Shown here piece by piece: positions 16,867 to 24,764 of a DNA stretch of 60,565 nt. The stretch covers positions 1-60,565 of the forward strand of contig JAGRJD010000018.1 of assembly GCA_020442915.1 (NCBI GenBank), read 5' to 3'. Source of the DNA: Thiothrix sp. GTDB lineage: Bacteria > Pseudomonadota > Gammaproteobacteria > Thiotrichales > Thiotrichaceae. How positions within the stretch are numbered: the first letter of the stretch is position 1; every line of letters begins with the position of its first letter. Below the pieces are notes generated by a model. It made no database searches and was not told the DNA's origin. It saw only the letters and a list, made by a program, of their open reading frames with translations. The position numbers were made by a program, and so were the translations under genes.

Positions 16867-17130
16867 ATGAGCACTCCCAGGGTTGTCATGTACAGCACCC
16901 GCTTCTGCCCCTACTGCATGCGGGCACGCAGCCTGCTGAAGCGCAGGGGTGTGAAGTATGAGGAGGTCGGGGTGGGCTGGAATGAAGCCCTGTGGGCAGA
17001 GATGCGCCGGCTCAGCGGTCGTGATACAGTGCCACAGATTTTCATTGATGGTCAGCCTGTCGGCGGCTATGACGACCTTGCTGCCCTGGAGCAGTCCGGG
17101 GAACTGGACCAACTGTTAGGGAGATTATGA
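16867..17130 (+). CDS. grxC: Glutaredoxin 3 (GrxC-type)
   Basis: An 87-residue cytosolic glutathione-dependent disulfide reductase. The dithiol active site CPYC is at residues 14-17, followed by RARSLLKRRG. The cis-proline loop TVPQIFIDG and the GG-x-DDL glutathione-binding motif are intact. The ATG at 16867 is 19 bases after yibN; the frame upstream of it runs inside yibN and is not used. Its stop overlaps the trxC start (ATGA). Confidence 0.95.
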   Translation: MSTPRVVMYSTRFCPYCMRARSLLKRRGVKYEEVGVGWNEALWAEMRRLSGRDTVPQIFIDGQPVGGYDDLAALEQSGELDQLLGRL

Positions 17131-17558
17131 TCATGCATATTGTATGCCCACACTGCCACAAAACCAACCGGGTCCCCGAGGAACGTCTGGGCAGTGATCC
17201 CCAGTGTGGGGCCTGCCGCCAGCCCCTGTTCGACCATCATCCGGTTGAACTGACGTTCGCCCAGCTGCAGCAGCACCTGCAGAAAAGCGAACTGCCGCTG
17301 CTGGTGGACTTCTGGGCTCCTTGGTGCGGCCCCTGCCGCATGATGGCTCCGGCTTTCGCCGAAGCGGCTGCACGGCTGGAGCCCCGGCTGCGGCTGGCCA
17401 AGGTCAACACCGAGGATGAGCAGCAGGCCGGCATGGTATTCGGTATCCGCAGCATTCCGACCATGGCCCTGTTCCAGGGAGGACAGGAACTGGCCCGGGT
17501 TTCCGGTGCCATGAGCACAACCCAGATTGAAAGCTGGGTCAGCCAGAATCTGGCCTGA
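17127..17558 (+). CDS. trxC: Thioredoxin 2 (TrxC)
   Basis: A 143-residue thioredoxin with the extra N-terminal zinc finger of the TrxC class: C7-x-x-C10 and C26-x-x-C29. The active site WCGPC places cysteines at 66 and 69, and the cis-proline loop is SIPT. It reduces cytosolic disulfides, and in E. coli it is part of the peroxide response. The ATGA overlap with grxC implies coupled translation of the two redox enzymes. In E. coli trxC is not in the yibN-grxC-secB cluster, so its insertion here is a local arrangement. Confidence 0.95.
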   Translation: MIMHIVCPHCHKTNRVPEERLGSDPQCGACRQPLFDHHPVELTFAQLQQHLQKSELPLLVDFWAPWCGPCRMMAPAFAEAAARLEPRLRLAKVNTEDEQQAGMVFGIRSIPTMALFQGGQELARVSGAMSTTQIESWVSQNLA

Positions 17559-17679
17559 GCCATCGCCGTGGCGCAGGCACAGAACCAGCGGGAACGGGTA
17601 CAGTCCGGATACCGACAACCATCAGCAGTGACCGAAAACCGGTAAAATTTCATTAATTTCAAAGGAGCAGACTCCAGTC

Positions 17680-18189
17680 ATGAGCGACGACAACCAGCCA
17701 CAGACCGCCGCCGGCCAGGAACAGGCCCCCCCGGAGAGCCAGTTCATCATCCAGCGCATCTACCTCAAGGATGTTTCCTTTGAGGCCCCGAACTCACCGG
17801 AGGTATTCACGCGCGAGTGGGCACCCGAAACCGACCTGGACCTGAACACTGCGGTCAACGTATTGCAGAACAACAATTATGAAGTCGAGCTGGCCCTGAC
17901 CATTACCGTCAAGAGCAAGGACAAAACGGCCTTTCTGGTGGAAGTCAAGCAGGCCGGCGTATTCTTCATCACCGGCTATGCCCAGGAACAGCTCAATCAC
18001 CTGCTGGCAGCCTACTGCCCGAACACCCTGTTCCCGTATGCACGCGAGGTTATCGCCGGTCTGGTATCCAAGGGCAGTTTCCCGGAAATGCACCTGTCAC
18101 CGATCAACTTCGACTCCCTGTACGCCAAACGCCTGCAGGAAGCCGCCCAGCAGGCTCCGGAACAGGCCCCGCCACAGGCGACCGCCTGA
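17680..18189 (+). CDS. secB: Protein-export chaperone SecB
   Basis: A 169-residue cytosolic tetrameric chaperone that holds preproteins unfolded and delivers them to SecA. Conserved blocks are F-x-IQRIYLKD-x-SFE-x-PNSPE, VELALTITVK, VEVKQAG-x-F, YCPN-x-LFPYARE and the C-terminal FDSLYAKR. The Ala/Gln/Pro-rich tail is longer than in E. coli. An AAGGAG site lies 11 bases before the ATG. gpsA follows after two bases. Confidence 0.97.
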   Translation: MSDDNQPQTAAGQEQAPPESQFIIQRIYLKDVSFEAPNSPEVFTREWAPETDLDLNTAVNVLQNNNYEVELALTITVKSKDKTAFLVEVKQAGVFFITGYAQEQLNHLLAAYCPNTLFPYAREVIAGLVSKGSFPEMHLSPINFDSLYAKRLQEAAQQAPEQAPPQATA

Positions 18190-18191
18190 AC

Positions 18192-19205
18192 GTGGACACA
18201 CGACCCGAGGTCATTGCCGTCTATGGTGCCGGCTCCTGGGGAACCGCACTGGCCCTGCAACTGGCGCGCAACGGCCTCACGGTATGGCTCTGGGGCAATG
18301 ACCCGGCACATGTCGCCACCCTGGAACGTGAACGCAGCAACAGCCGTTACCTGCCGGGCATCCGCTTTCCCGATAGCCTGCACTGTGAGGCCAGCCTCGC
18401 CGGCATGGCCACCAGGGCGCAGCACCACCTGCTGGTGGTGCCCAGCGACGGCTTTCGCAACCTGCTTGGCAGGCTGGCCCCGCTCCTGCCCCCTGACGCT
18501 GCAGTGGTCTGGGCCACCAAGGGGCTGGAGCGGGGCGGGCATCTGCTGCACGAGGTGGTGGCGCAGGTACTGCCGGCCATCCGCCATTACGGACTGGTCT
18601 CCGGCCCCACCTTTGCCGGTGAAGTGGCCCGTGGCCTGCCCACCGCCATGACGGTTGCCACCACGGCCCCTGCCTTGTCCCGACAGGTGGCGGATGCCTT
18701 CCACGGCCATAATTTCCGGGTTTATACCAGTGATGACGTGACCGGTGTCGAGCTTGGCGGCGTGGTCAAGAACGTACTGGCCATTGCTGCCGGCATTTCC
18801 GACGGCCTGGGTTTCGGTGCCAATGCCCGTGCCGCCATCATCACCCGGGGGCTGGCTGAGATCATGCGGCTGGGCCTGCAACTCGGTGCACGCACCGAAA
18901 CCCTGATGGGGCTCGCCGGTGTGGGCGATCTGGTGCTCACCTGTACCGATGACCAGTCACGCAACCGCCGCCTCGGTCTGGCACTGGGACAGGGCCGCTC
19001 CCTGACTCAGGCACAGGCCGACATCGGCCAGGCCATTGAAGGCATCAAGTCGGCGGCTGCCCTTGGCAGACTGGCAGCACGGGCCGGCGTGGAAATGCCG
19101 ATCTGTGACGTTGTCCGGCGCATCCTGTATCATCGCCTGCCACCGGCACAAGCGGTCAGCGAACTGATCGCGCGTGACCCCAAAGCGGAGTTTGAAACAC
19201 CTTGA
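18192..19205 (+). CDS. gpsA: Glycerol-3-phosphate dehydrogenase [NAD(P)+] GpsA
   Basis: A 337-residue cytosolic enzyme that reduces dihydroxyacetone phosphate to glycerol-3-phosphate for phospholipid synthesis. The N-terminal nucleotide motif is VYGAGSWGTALALQL, then ATKGLE, SGPTFAGEVARGLPTA and the catalytic-lysine region GGVVKNVLAIAAGISDGLGFG. GVGDLVLTCTDDQSRNRRLG is also conserved. It starts with GTG two bases after the secB stop. The secB-gpsA order is conserved in gammaproteobacteria. The stop is shared with a TTG start (TTGA). Confidence 0.97.
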   Translation: MDTRPEVIAVYGAGSWGTALALQLARNGLTVWLWGNDPAHVATLERERSNSRYLPGIRFPDSLHCEASLAGMATRAQHHLLVVPSDGFRNLLGRLAPLLPPDAAVVWATKGLERGGHLLHEVVAQVLPAIRHYGLVSGPTFAGEVARGLPTAMTVATTAPALSRQVADAFHGHNFRVYTSDDVTGVELGGVVKNVLAIAAGISDGLGFGANARAAIITRGLAEIMRLGLQLGARTETLMGLAGVGDLVLTCTDDQSRNRRLGLALGQGRSLTQAQADIGQAIEGIKSAAALGRLAARAGVEMPICDVVRRILYHRLPPAQAVSELIARDPKAEFETP

Positions 19206-20197
19206 ATACTTCCTCCCGCCCCCGTATCGGGGTGATCATGGACCCGATCCAGTCGATCAAGATCAGGAAAGACAGCACCTTCGCCATGCTGCTGGAGATG
19301 CAGCGCCGGGGCTGGGAACTCTGGTACCTGCTGCAGGGCGACCTCTGGGTCGATGATGGCGTGGTATATGCCAGCAGGCGTCCGCTGCAGGTCGAGGACA
19401 ATCCACAGCACTGGTTTACCTTGGGTGAGCCACAGATCGGCCCGCTGCAGGCGCTGGATGGGGTGCTGATGCGTAAAGACCCCCCTTTCGACATGGAATA
19501 CATCTACAGCACCTACCTGTTGGAGCTGGCCCAGCAACAGGGGCTGCTGGTTGTCAACCGTCCGGACAGCGTGCGTTCGGCCAATGAAAAACTGTTCACG
19601 GCCTGGTTCCCGCAATGGTGCCCGGAAACGCGGGTCACACGGGACATGGAGCGCCTGCGTGACTTTCTGGCCCGGCACCGGCACATTGTGGTCAAACCGC
19701 TGGATGGCATGGGGGGCACCATGATTTTCCAGATTCACGCCGGTGATGCCAATACCAATGTGATTCTGGAAACCATCACCGATCATGGCCGCCGCACTGT
19801 CATGGCCCAGCGCTTCCTGCCTGAATACCAACAGGGGGACAAGCGCATCCTGCTCATCAACGGCGAGCCCTTCCCTTATGCACTGGCCCGCATTCCCAAG
19901 GCGGGAGAGGGCCGTGCCAACCTGGCGGCCGGCGGAACCGGGGTCGGTGTGGCACTGACAGCACGGGAAAAGGCGATCTGTGCCGCTATCGGCCCGGTCC
20001 TGAAGGCCATGGGTCTGATGTTTGTCGGCCTGGATGTCATCGGGGACTGGGTGACGGAAATCAATGTCACCAGCCCGACCGGCATCCGCGAACTGGAACA
20101 CCAGTATCAGGCCAATATTGCCGGACTGTTGATGGATGCCATTGAAACCGAACTGGCCAAACGCTCATCACACTCAGCGGAAGGAGGAACCCCATGA
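19202..20197 (+). CDS. gshB: Glutathione synthetase GshB
   Basis: A 331-residue ATP-grasp ligase joining gamma-glutamylcysteine and glycine. Motifs are VIMDPIQSIKIRKDST at the start, LMRKDPPFDMEYIY, VVKPLDGMGG, GDKRILLINGEPFPYALAR and the ATP/metal site EINVTSPTGIRELE. The start is TTG inside TTGA overlapping the gpsA stop, with GGAG 11 bases upstream; the first internal ATG (in VIMDP) would remove the first beta-strand. It extends the redox theme of the operon by supplying glutathione for GrxC. The stop overlaps the next gene by ATGA. Confidence 0.95.
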   Translation: MNTSSRPRIGVIMDPIQSIKIRKDSTFAMLLEMQRRGWELWYLLQGDLWVDDGVVYASRRPLQVEDNPQHWFTLGEPQIGPLQALDGVLMRKDPPFDMEYIYSTYLLELAQQQGLLVVNRPDSVRSANEKLFTAWFPQWCPETRVTRDMERLRDFLARHRHIVVKPLDGMGGTMIFQIHAGDANTNVILETITDHGRRTVMAQRFLPEYQQGDKRILLINGEPFPYALARIPKAGEGRANLAAGGTGVGVALTAREKAICAAIGPVLKAMGLMFVGLDVIGDWVTEINVTSPTGIRELEHQYQANIAGLLMDAIETELAKRSSHSAEGGTP

Positions 20198-20610
20198 AAG
20201 CACGGGTCAAGTGGCTGGATCACATGAGTTTTGTCGGTGAATCCGGCAGTGGCCATTCGGTGGTCATGGACGGTGCACCGGATGCCGGCGGGCGCAATCT
20301 CGGTATCCGCCCGATGGAAATGCTGCTGATCGGCATGGGCGGCTGCACGGCTTTTGATGTCATGCTGATCCTGCAGAAGGCCCGGCAGCAGGTGACGGAC
20401 TGTACCGCCCATCTGGAGGCCGAACGTGCGGACACCGACCCCAAAGTCTTTACCCGCATTCATGTGCATTTCGTGGTTGAGGGTAAAAACCTTTCAGCTG
20501 ACCGGGTCAAACGTGCCATTGACCTGTCTGCTGAAAAATACTGCTCGGCCTCGCTCATGCTGGGAAAAACTGCCGATATTACGCATGATTTTGAGATTGT
20601 TGAAGTTTAA
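20194..20610 (+). CDS. OsmC family protein (YhfA-like)
   Basis: A 138-residue protein of the OsmC/Ohr superfamily, in which two cysteines often serve as peroxidatic and resolving thiols. Here they are C51 (MGGCTAFDV) and C117 (EKYCSAS). The RPMEMLLIGMGGC block resembles the YhfA subgroup rather than Ohr. It is translationally coupled to gshB (ATGA), consistent with a thiol or peroxide role, but the substrate is unknown. It is the last gene of the run. Confidence 0.88.
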   Translation: MKARVKWLDHMSFVGESGSGHSVVMDGAPDAGGRNLGIRPMEMLLIGMGGCTAFDVMLILQKARQQVTDCTAHLEAERADTDPKVFTRIHVHFVVEGKNLSADRVKRAIDLSAEKYCSASLMLGKTADITHDFEIVEV

Positions 20611-20941
20611 TTCCGGCACCGTCCCGACCTGCTTCCTGTCGGGTAGCAAAGGTAACGGGGTACTGTTGACCAGCGTATCAATTGACCTCAGAATTTCCCC
20701 GTGACCGGTACGAAACGGGCCAGCATCCACACAAAGGCTGCAGGCAACCGGTCCATGAATGTTGAAAAACAACGGGCTTTCACACAGCCCATACCAGCTT
20801 GCGACTGTGACTGCACTGGCAACCTCTGTTCCGGGGGGAAAATTGGCTCCGGTTCAGGTTAAATTCTGGCAACTGCCGGGATCATGGGCTGGAAAATTGC
20901 TCTGCCTCAGCGAGCGGGCAAAAAACCATATCGGGGATGTT
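20611..20941 (+). other. Intergenic region with a weak hairpin
   Basis: This 331-base gap separates the OsmC gene from the first NlpC/P60 gene. Bases 20624-20643 form a CCCGAC/GTCGGG stem-loop 13 bases after the stop, but no T-run follows, so it is at best a weak terminator. The frame of the next gene stays open back to 20759, but the lipoprotein signal peptide begins only at 20942. No promoter stands out. Confidence 0.5.
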
Positions 20942-22129
20942 ATGACCAGAGTAAGGATCAGACTGATAACGGCGGGTTGCGCCAGTCTTGTGTTGGGTTT
21001 TGTCAGCGGCTGCTCGACGACAGCACCACCACAAACACCACAACTCAAACATGCAATCGCCAAGCCGGGTGACTACAGCCTCAACCGTGCCTCCTTCCAG
21101 ACCACCCGTCAGAACCGGGCACAGGATAATTCAGCCTACCTGCAACAGCTGGCTGCACGACAGCAGCAGGAAGCCACGGCAACTGCCGCACGCCGGAAAC
21201 AGCAACAGGAACAACAGCAAGCAGCAGCCGCTGCACGCCGGAAACAGCAGCAGGAACAACAGCAAGCAACAGCAGCCGCTGCACACCGGAAACAGCAGCA
21301 GGAACAACAGCAAGCAGCAGCAACCGCTGCACACCGGAAACAGCAACAGGCGGCTGCCCGGCCCAGACTCACCGTAGCCGCAACCACACCACCGGCACCG
21401 GTAGCAGCTCCGGCCCCTACCCCGGCACCGACCCCCGTTTCCCGCACACAGGCCAGGAATACCCTGACCCGTGCCGATTATCAAATCCGCTATCAGGTAC
21501 GCCGGCAGGAACAGGAAAAGCAGCGCGCAGCCCGGGAACGGAAACAGCAGCAAGCCCGGCAGGAACGGGAAAAACAACAGCAGGCTCAGGAAAAAGCCCG
21601 GCGTCAGCAGGAAAACGGCCAGGCGCGCAAACAGGCCGAACTCGCTGCACTGCGTCTCAAATACCGGGAACAATGGGTGCAGCAGCAACGCGAGAAGGTG
21701 TACGCAGCCAAACAGCAAAACCAGAAAGTGGAGGCAGTCATCAACAAGGCCGAACAACAGATCGGGCGCAAATATACCTGGGGTGGTGCAAGCCCCCAGA
21801 CCGGCTTCGACTGCAGCGGGCTGGTAAAGCACTCCCTGCAGGCTGGTGCCAATATTGAAGTTCCGCGTACTGCCGCCGAACAGTACCAAGCTTCCGTCAA
21901 GGTTCCGGCCCAAAGTGCAACCCGGGGGGATCTGGTCTTTTTCCGCACCAGTGGCAGCTCGGTCAGCCATGTCGGCATCTACCTTGGTGAGGGCAGATTT
22001 GTTCATGCACCGCGAGCCGGACGCAGCATAACCACTGACAGCATCAGTGGCTACTGGAAAGAGCGGCTGGTCAGTTTCGGGCGCATTCCGGGTGCCTGCA
22101 AGGTGCCCATCCCCCGCCTGCCGGCCTGA
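20942..22129 (+). CDS. NlpC/P60 family lipoprotein, probable peptidoglycan endopeptidase
   Basis: A 395-residue envelope lipoprotein. The signal ends in a lipobox at FVSGC (cysteine about residue 24), which fixes the start with GGGGA upstream. Residues 60-270 are Gln/Ala/Arg/Lys-rich and probably helical, with DNA-level tandem repeats and a Pro/Ala hinge. The C-terminal NlpC/P60 domain is complete: KYTWGGASPQTGFDCSG with nucleophile C291, SVSHVGIYLG with H343, and RFVHAPRAG. Such enzymes cut stem-peptide cross-links in peptidoglycan; the charged repeats may act as a spacer or wall-binding arm. A degenerate paralogue follows 178 bases downstream. Confidence 0.88.
   Translation: MTRVRIRLITAGCASLVLGFVSGCSTTAPPQTPQLKHAIAKPGDYSLNRASFQTTRQNRAQDNSAYLQQLAARQQQEATATAARRKQQQEQQQAAAAARRKQQQEQQQATAAAAHRKQQQEQQQAAATAAHRKQQQAAARPRLTVAATTPPAPVAAPAPTPAPTPVSRTQARNTLTRADYQIRYQVRRQEQEKQRAARERKQQQARQEREKQQQAQEKARRQQENGQARKQAELAALRLKYREQWVQQQREKVYAAKQQNQKVEAVINKAEQQIGRKYTWGGASPQTGFDCSGLVKHSLQAGANIEVPRTAAEQYQASVKVPAQSATRGDLVFFRTSGSSVSHVGIYLGEGRFVHAPRAGRSITTDSISGYWKERLVSFGRIPGACKVPIPRLPA
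21188..21349 (+). repeat. In-frame tandem repeat, 45/48/48 bp plus partial copy
   Basis: Three units start at 21188, 21233 and 21281, and a partial fourth at 21329. Each begins GCAC(G/A)CCGGAAACAGCA and encodes RKQQQEQQQA-x-A-type segments. Units differ by a codon (45 against 48 bases) and a few substitutions, which fits slippage or unequal recombination that preserves the frame. Confidence 0.85.
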
Positions 22130-22307
22130 CCCCCCGTGCCCTTGCCGGTGGGTGTGAATCTGCCGGCAAATACCTGTATCCTGCCGCAATGGTATCCATG
22201 CTGTTGACCCCGCCCCGGATTAGCTCCAGAATTCCCGCCACCAGCCGGGGTCTGTCCGCCCGCTTCGGCGTACAGGCAGTAAAACGGCGGCTCACGTCAG
22301 GAACCCC

Positions 22308-23474
22308 ATGATGAAAACCTGTATCAGGTTGTGGGCAGGCCCCTGCATCAGTCTGGCCCTGGGCCTGATGATCAGTGGCTGCCTGGCCACAGCCCCCCAG
22401 CCACCCGCCTTGCCCCCCTACCGGACTGTAGCACCGGGCGATACTCATCCAGACAGTGTTCACTATGTGATCCAGCGCCCAACCCTGCGTACCCCCGGTA
22501 CGGACCGGCTAAGCCAGCAAAGCCGGTATCAGCACCAGTACCTGGCCCAGCGCCAGCAGGTATCCCGTGTGCCCGTGACCCGCCCTGCCCCGCCACCACA
22601 GCCCGTCAGCAGGGCATCCGTCACCCCCCCGGTACTCGTCCCGGCACCCCGCTCACAACCCCGGCCCTCAACCACAGCACCGGAGCAACCGGCTCCGGCC
22701 AGCACGATACCCCAGCCAGAACCCGTAGCAGCCCCACCGCCAGCCAGCCGCCATCCGTCATTAACCCGGCAGGACTACCGCGACCGTTATCAGGCGCGTC
22801 AGCAGCAACGGGAGCAGGCCGCACGGGAAGCCGAGTCCCGGATCACGCCTGAACGACAGCCGGCAGCCGCAACGCCGTCCGCCCCCCCGGCAGCCATGGC
22901 AAGCCTGGCCGACCAGCCCGTCTCTCCACCCTCAACAACACTCAACCCCCGGACCGTGCCGGCGGCCCCACCCCGTCCACAACCGGCAGCCCCCGGAACG
23001 GCGCAGGCGGCAGAAACAGTCGCAGCCCTGTCACAACCGGAACCGGAAACACGATCACGCCGGAAACCCGCTGCGGCCCGCCCGCCCCTTCCGGCACAGG
23101 CTGTCGCCAGCGCAACACCCGCCCCGGCTCCATCCGGGCTGAATCAGGGCCGGTCCGGTGAAAATGCCTGCGGGGAGCTGACCAGCAATCCCTTGAGCCA
23201 AAGCAGTGCCGACAAGGTTGCAGCCCAGTATGCTGCTGCAATAAAAATTCCGGAACAGCAGGCCATCCGGGGTGATCTGGTATTTTTCCGTACTGATGAT
23301 GGCAGCAGTGTCGATCATGTCGGCATTTATCTGGGCAACAACAAGTTCGTGCATGCGCCCGGTGCCGGCAAGAGCATTACTACCGACAGCCTGACCGATA
23401 CCTGGAAGGTGCAGTTTGCCGGCTTCGGACGCCTGCCGGCATCCTGCCGGGCATCAATCATTCCGCAACCCTGA
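22308..23474 (+). CDS. Degenerate NlpC/P60 paralogue, Pro-rich lipoprotein
   Basis: A 388-residue lipoprotein (lipobox MISGC) with a long Pro/Ala/Arg-rich disordered middle (about 60-280). The C-terminal 100 residues match the second half of the upstream enzyme almost line by line: IRGDLVFFRT, SSVDHVGIYLG (H337), KFVHAPGAGKSITTDS. The first half of the catalytic domain is missing: the YTWGG-x-SP strand is gone, and FDCSGL reads NACGEL (C288). It is therefore probably not an active peptidase, and may be a binding or regulatory partner or a decaying copy. The reading frame is intact and still encodes a signal peptide. Confidence 0.8.
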   Translation: MMKTCIRLWAGPCISLALGLMISGCLATAPQPPALPPYRTVAPGDTHPDSVHYVIQRPTLRTPGTDRLSQQSRYQHQYLAQRQQVSRVPVTRPAPPPQPVSRASVTPPVLVPAPRSQPRPSTTAPEQPAPASTIPQPEPVAAPPPASRHPSLTRQDYRDRYQARQQQREQAAREAESRITPERQPAAATPSAPPAAMASLADQPVSPPSTTLNPRTVPAAPPRPQPAAPGTAQAAETVAALSQPEPETRSRRKPAAARPPLPAQAVASATPAPAPSGLNQGRSGENACGELTSNPLSQSSADKVAAQYAAAIKIPEQQAIRGDLVFFRTDDGSSVDHVGIYLGNNKFVHAPGAGKSITTDSLTDTWKVQFAGFGRLPASCRASIIPQP

Positions 23475-23583
23475 CCTGAATCCTGTCAGCCGTCCAGATT
23501 CACGGGTTGCAGGCATCGCGCCCGTGCACAGACACCAGCTATCGGGGTACAATGGGCTACACAGAAACCGGAGTGCATCGAAC

Positions 23584-24102
23584 ATGACGGCAGGCCACAC
23601 AGCTCCCCTGCAATATACCCATCACCCCAGCCCGATCGGCTCCCTGCTGCTGGCCGGACACGATGATGCGCTGGAATTCATCGGCTTCGCCAGTGGCAAG
23701 GGGGTTGTCACACCCGCAGCAGACTGGCAGACCAACCCCGACCTGCCCTTGTTTCAGGCCTGCACACAGCAGCTGGATGCCTATTTTGCCGGAACCCTGC
23801 GACAGTTTGACCTGCCCCTGCGTCCACAGGGTACGGATTTCCAGTGTCAGGTGCTGGCGGCCCTGCAGACGATTCCTTACGGTAAAACCGTCAGCTACGC
23901 CGACCTCGCCCGACAGATCGGCCACCCCAAAGCCGTGCGGGCCGTCGGGGCCGCCAACGGACGTAACCCCCTGCCGATCGTGATTCCCTGCCATCGGGTG
24001 ATCGGGCAGGATGGCAGCCTGACCGGTTTTGGTGGCGGGCTGCCGGTAAAACGCTTTCTGCTGGAGCTGGAATCCGGCCTTAATACCCTGCCCCTGATCT
24101 GA
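23584..24102 (+). CDS. ogt: Methylated-DNA--protein-cysteine methyltransferase
   Basis: A 172-residue suicide repair protein that removes the methyl group from O6-methylguanine onto its own cysteine. The C-terminal domain has G-T-D-F-Q-x-x-V-L, IPYGKTVSYADLA, the RAVG-x-ANGRNPLPI block and the active-site IPCHRV with C136, then GFGGGLPVK. There is no Ada-type N-terminal zinc domain. The ATG at 23584 is chosen because upstream codons show no similarity and a GGAG site lies before it. It is convergent with the next gene, with stops two bases apart. Confidence 0.93.
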   Translation: MTAGHTAPLQYTHHPSPIGSLLLAGHDDALEFIGFASGKGVVTPAADWQTNPDLPLFQACTQQLDAYFAGTLRQFDLPLRPQGTDFQCQVLAALQTIPYGKTVSYADLARQIGHPKAVRAVGAANGRNPLPIVIPCHRVIGQDGSLTGFGGGLPVKRFLLELESGLNTLPLI

Positions 24103-24103
24103 G

Positions 24104-24667
24104 TCAGGCCCCCCCATTACCCAGTTTCGGTGTCACATCCCTGGACGGCAGCTCCAGCACACGCGGAGATCGGGGATCATCCCGCGCCAGCCGGGCCTCC
24201 CGTGAACGCTCCTGCCGGATACGCAGCACATAGCCCCCGGCCGTACCACCGGCAGCGGCCACCACCAGCACACCAAGGGTCATGAACTGGGTCAGCAGCA
24301 ACAGCCCCCCGACCCCGACCGCTCCGGTAACTGCGGCGCCCACCTTGAAATTGGCTTTGGCCGAAGTATTGCGAATCTCCTTTTCCACCCGCTTCTGGGC
24401 ATCCCTGGTCACCTTATGCTTGTCCCGCTCGGCCTTGACCTTGAGCTTCTCGCGCTCCTGGGCATGTTTTTCCTTCAGCTGCATGACCTCATCCTTGCTC
24501 ATGTGCTGGGCCAGACTCCGGAACCAGAAGGCAATCAGCACCGAACTGATCAGCATCGGTATCAGCAGTCGGGCCCAGTCCCAGCCCTGCAGATCGGCAG
24601 GTGCCAACAGAAACAGGCTGACAGTGATGGCCTGCAGCAGCACCAGCCCGAAAAGAAATTTGAACAT
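24104..24667 (-). CDS. Hypothetical membrane protein with cytosolic coiled coil
   Basis: A 187-residue protein. Two transmembrane helices lie at about 3-20 and 33-49. A highly charged coiled coil (about 58-100, KEKHAQEREKLKVKAERDKHK) follows, then two more hydrophobic segments (AAVTGAVGVGGLLLL and FMTLGVLVVAAAGGTAGGYVL) and a basic tail. I recognise no named family. It is divergent from dnaE across a 97-base gap and convergent with ogt. Confidence 0.6.
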   Translation of the reverse strand: MFKFLFGLVLLQAITVSLFLLAPADLQGWDWARLLIPMLISSVLIAFWFRSLAQHMSKDEVMQLKEKHAQEREKLKVKAERDKHKVTRDAQKRVEKEIRNTSAKANFKVGAAVTGAVGVGGLLLLTQFMTLGVLVVAAAGGTAGGYVLRIRQERSREARLARDDPRSPRVLELPSRDVTPKLGNGGA

Positions 24668-24672
24668 GGTCT

Positions 24673-24702
24673 TTCCAGTCGTTGTCCCAGATGCAGTATA
24701 AT
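24673..24702 (+). promoter_or_regulatory. Probable sigma-70 promoter of dnaE
   Basis: A perfect TATAAT at 24697-24702 has a TTCCAG -35 match 18 bases upstream. It lies 62 bases before the dnaE ATG. The -35 box is weak, so the call rests on the -10 box and position. Confidence 0.5.
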
Positions 24703-24764
24703 CGCAACCGGGGTCACAGGGTAAGTGACGCCATTACCACCCTCTCAGCACTTACGGATCAGCC

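Noticed and set aside
20624..20643. Hairpin after the OsmC gene as a terminator
   Set aside because: The 6-bp stem is not followed by a T-run, so intrinsic termination is not supported.
21188..21349. Regular repeats that might be a CRISPR array
   Set aside because: Units are adjacent without unique spacers and keep an open reading frame inside a lipoprotein gene.
22308..23474. Frameshift as the cause of the missing NlpC/P60 half
   Set aside because: The reading frame is continuous and alternate frames around 23100-23200 do not restore the YTWGG or FDCSG motifs.
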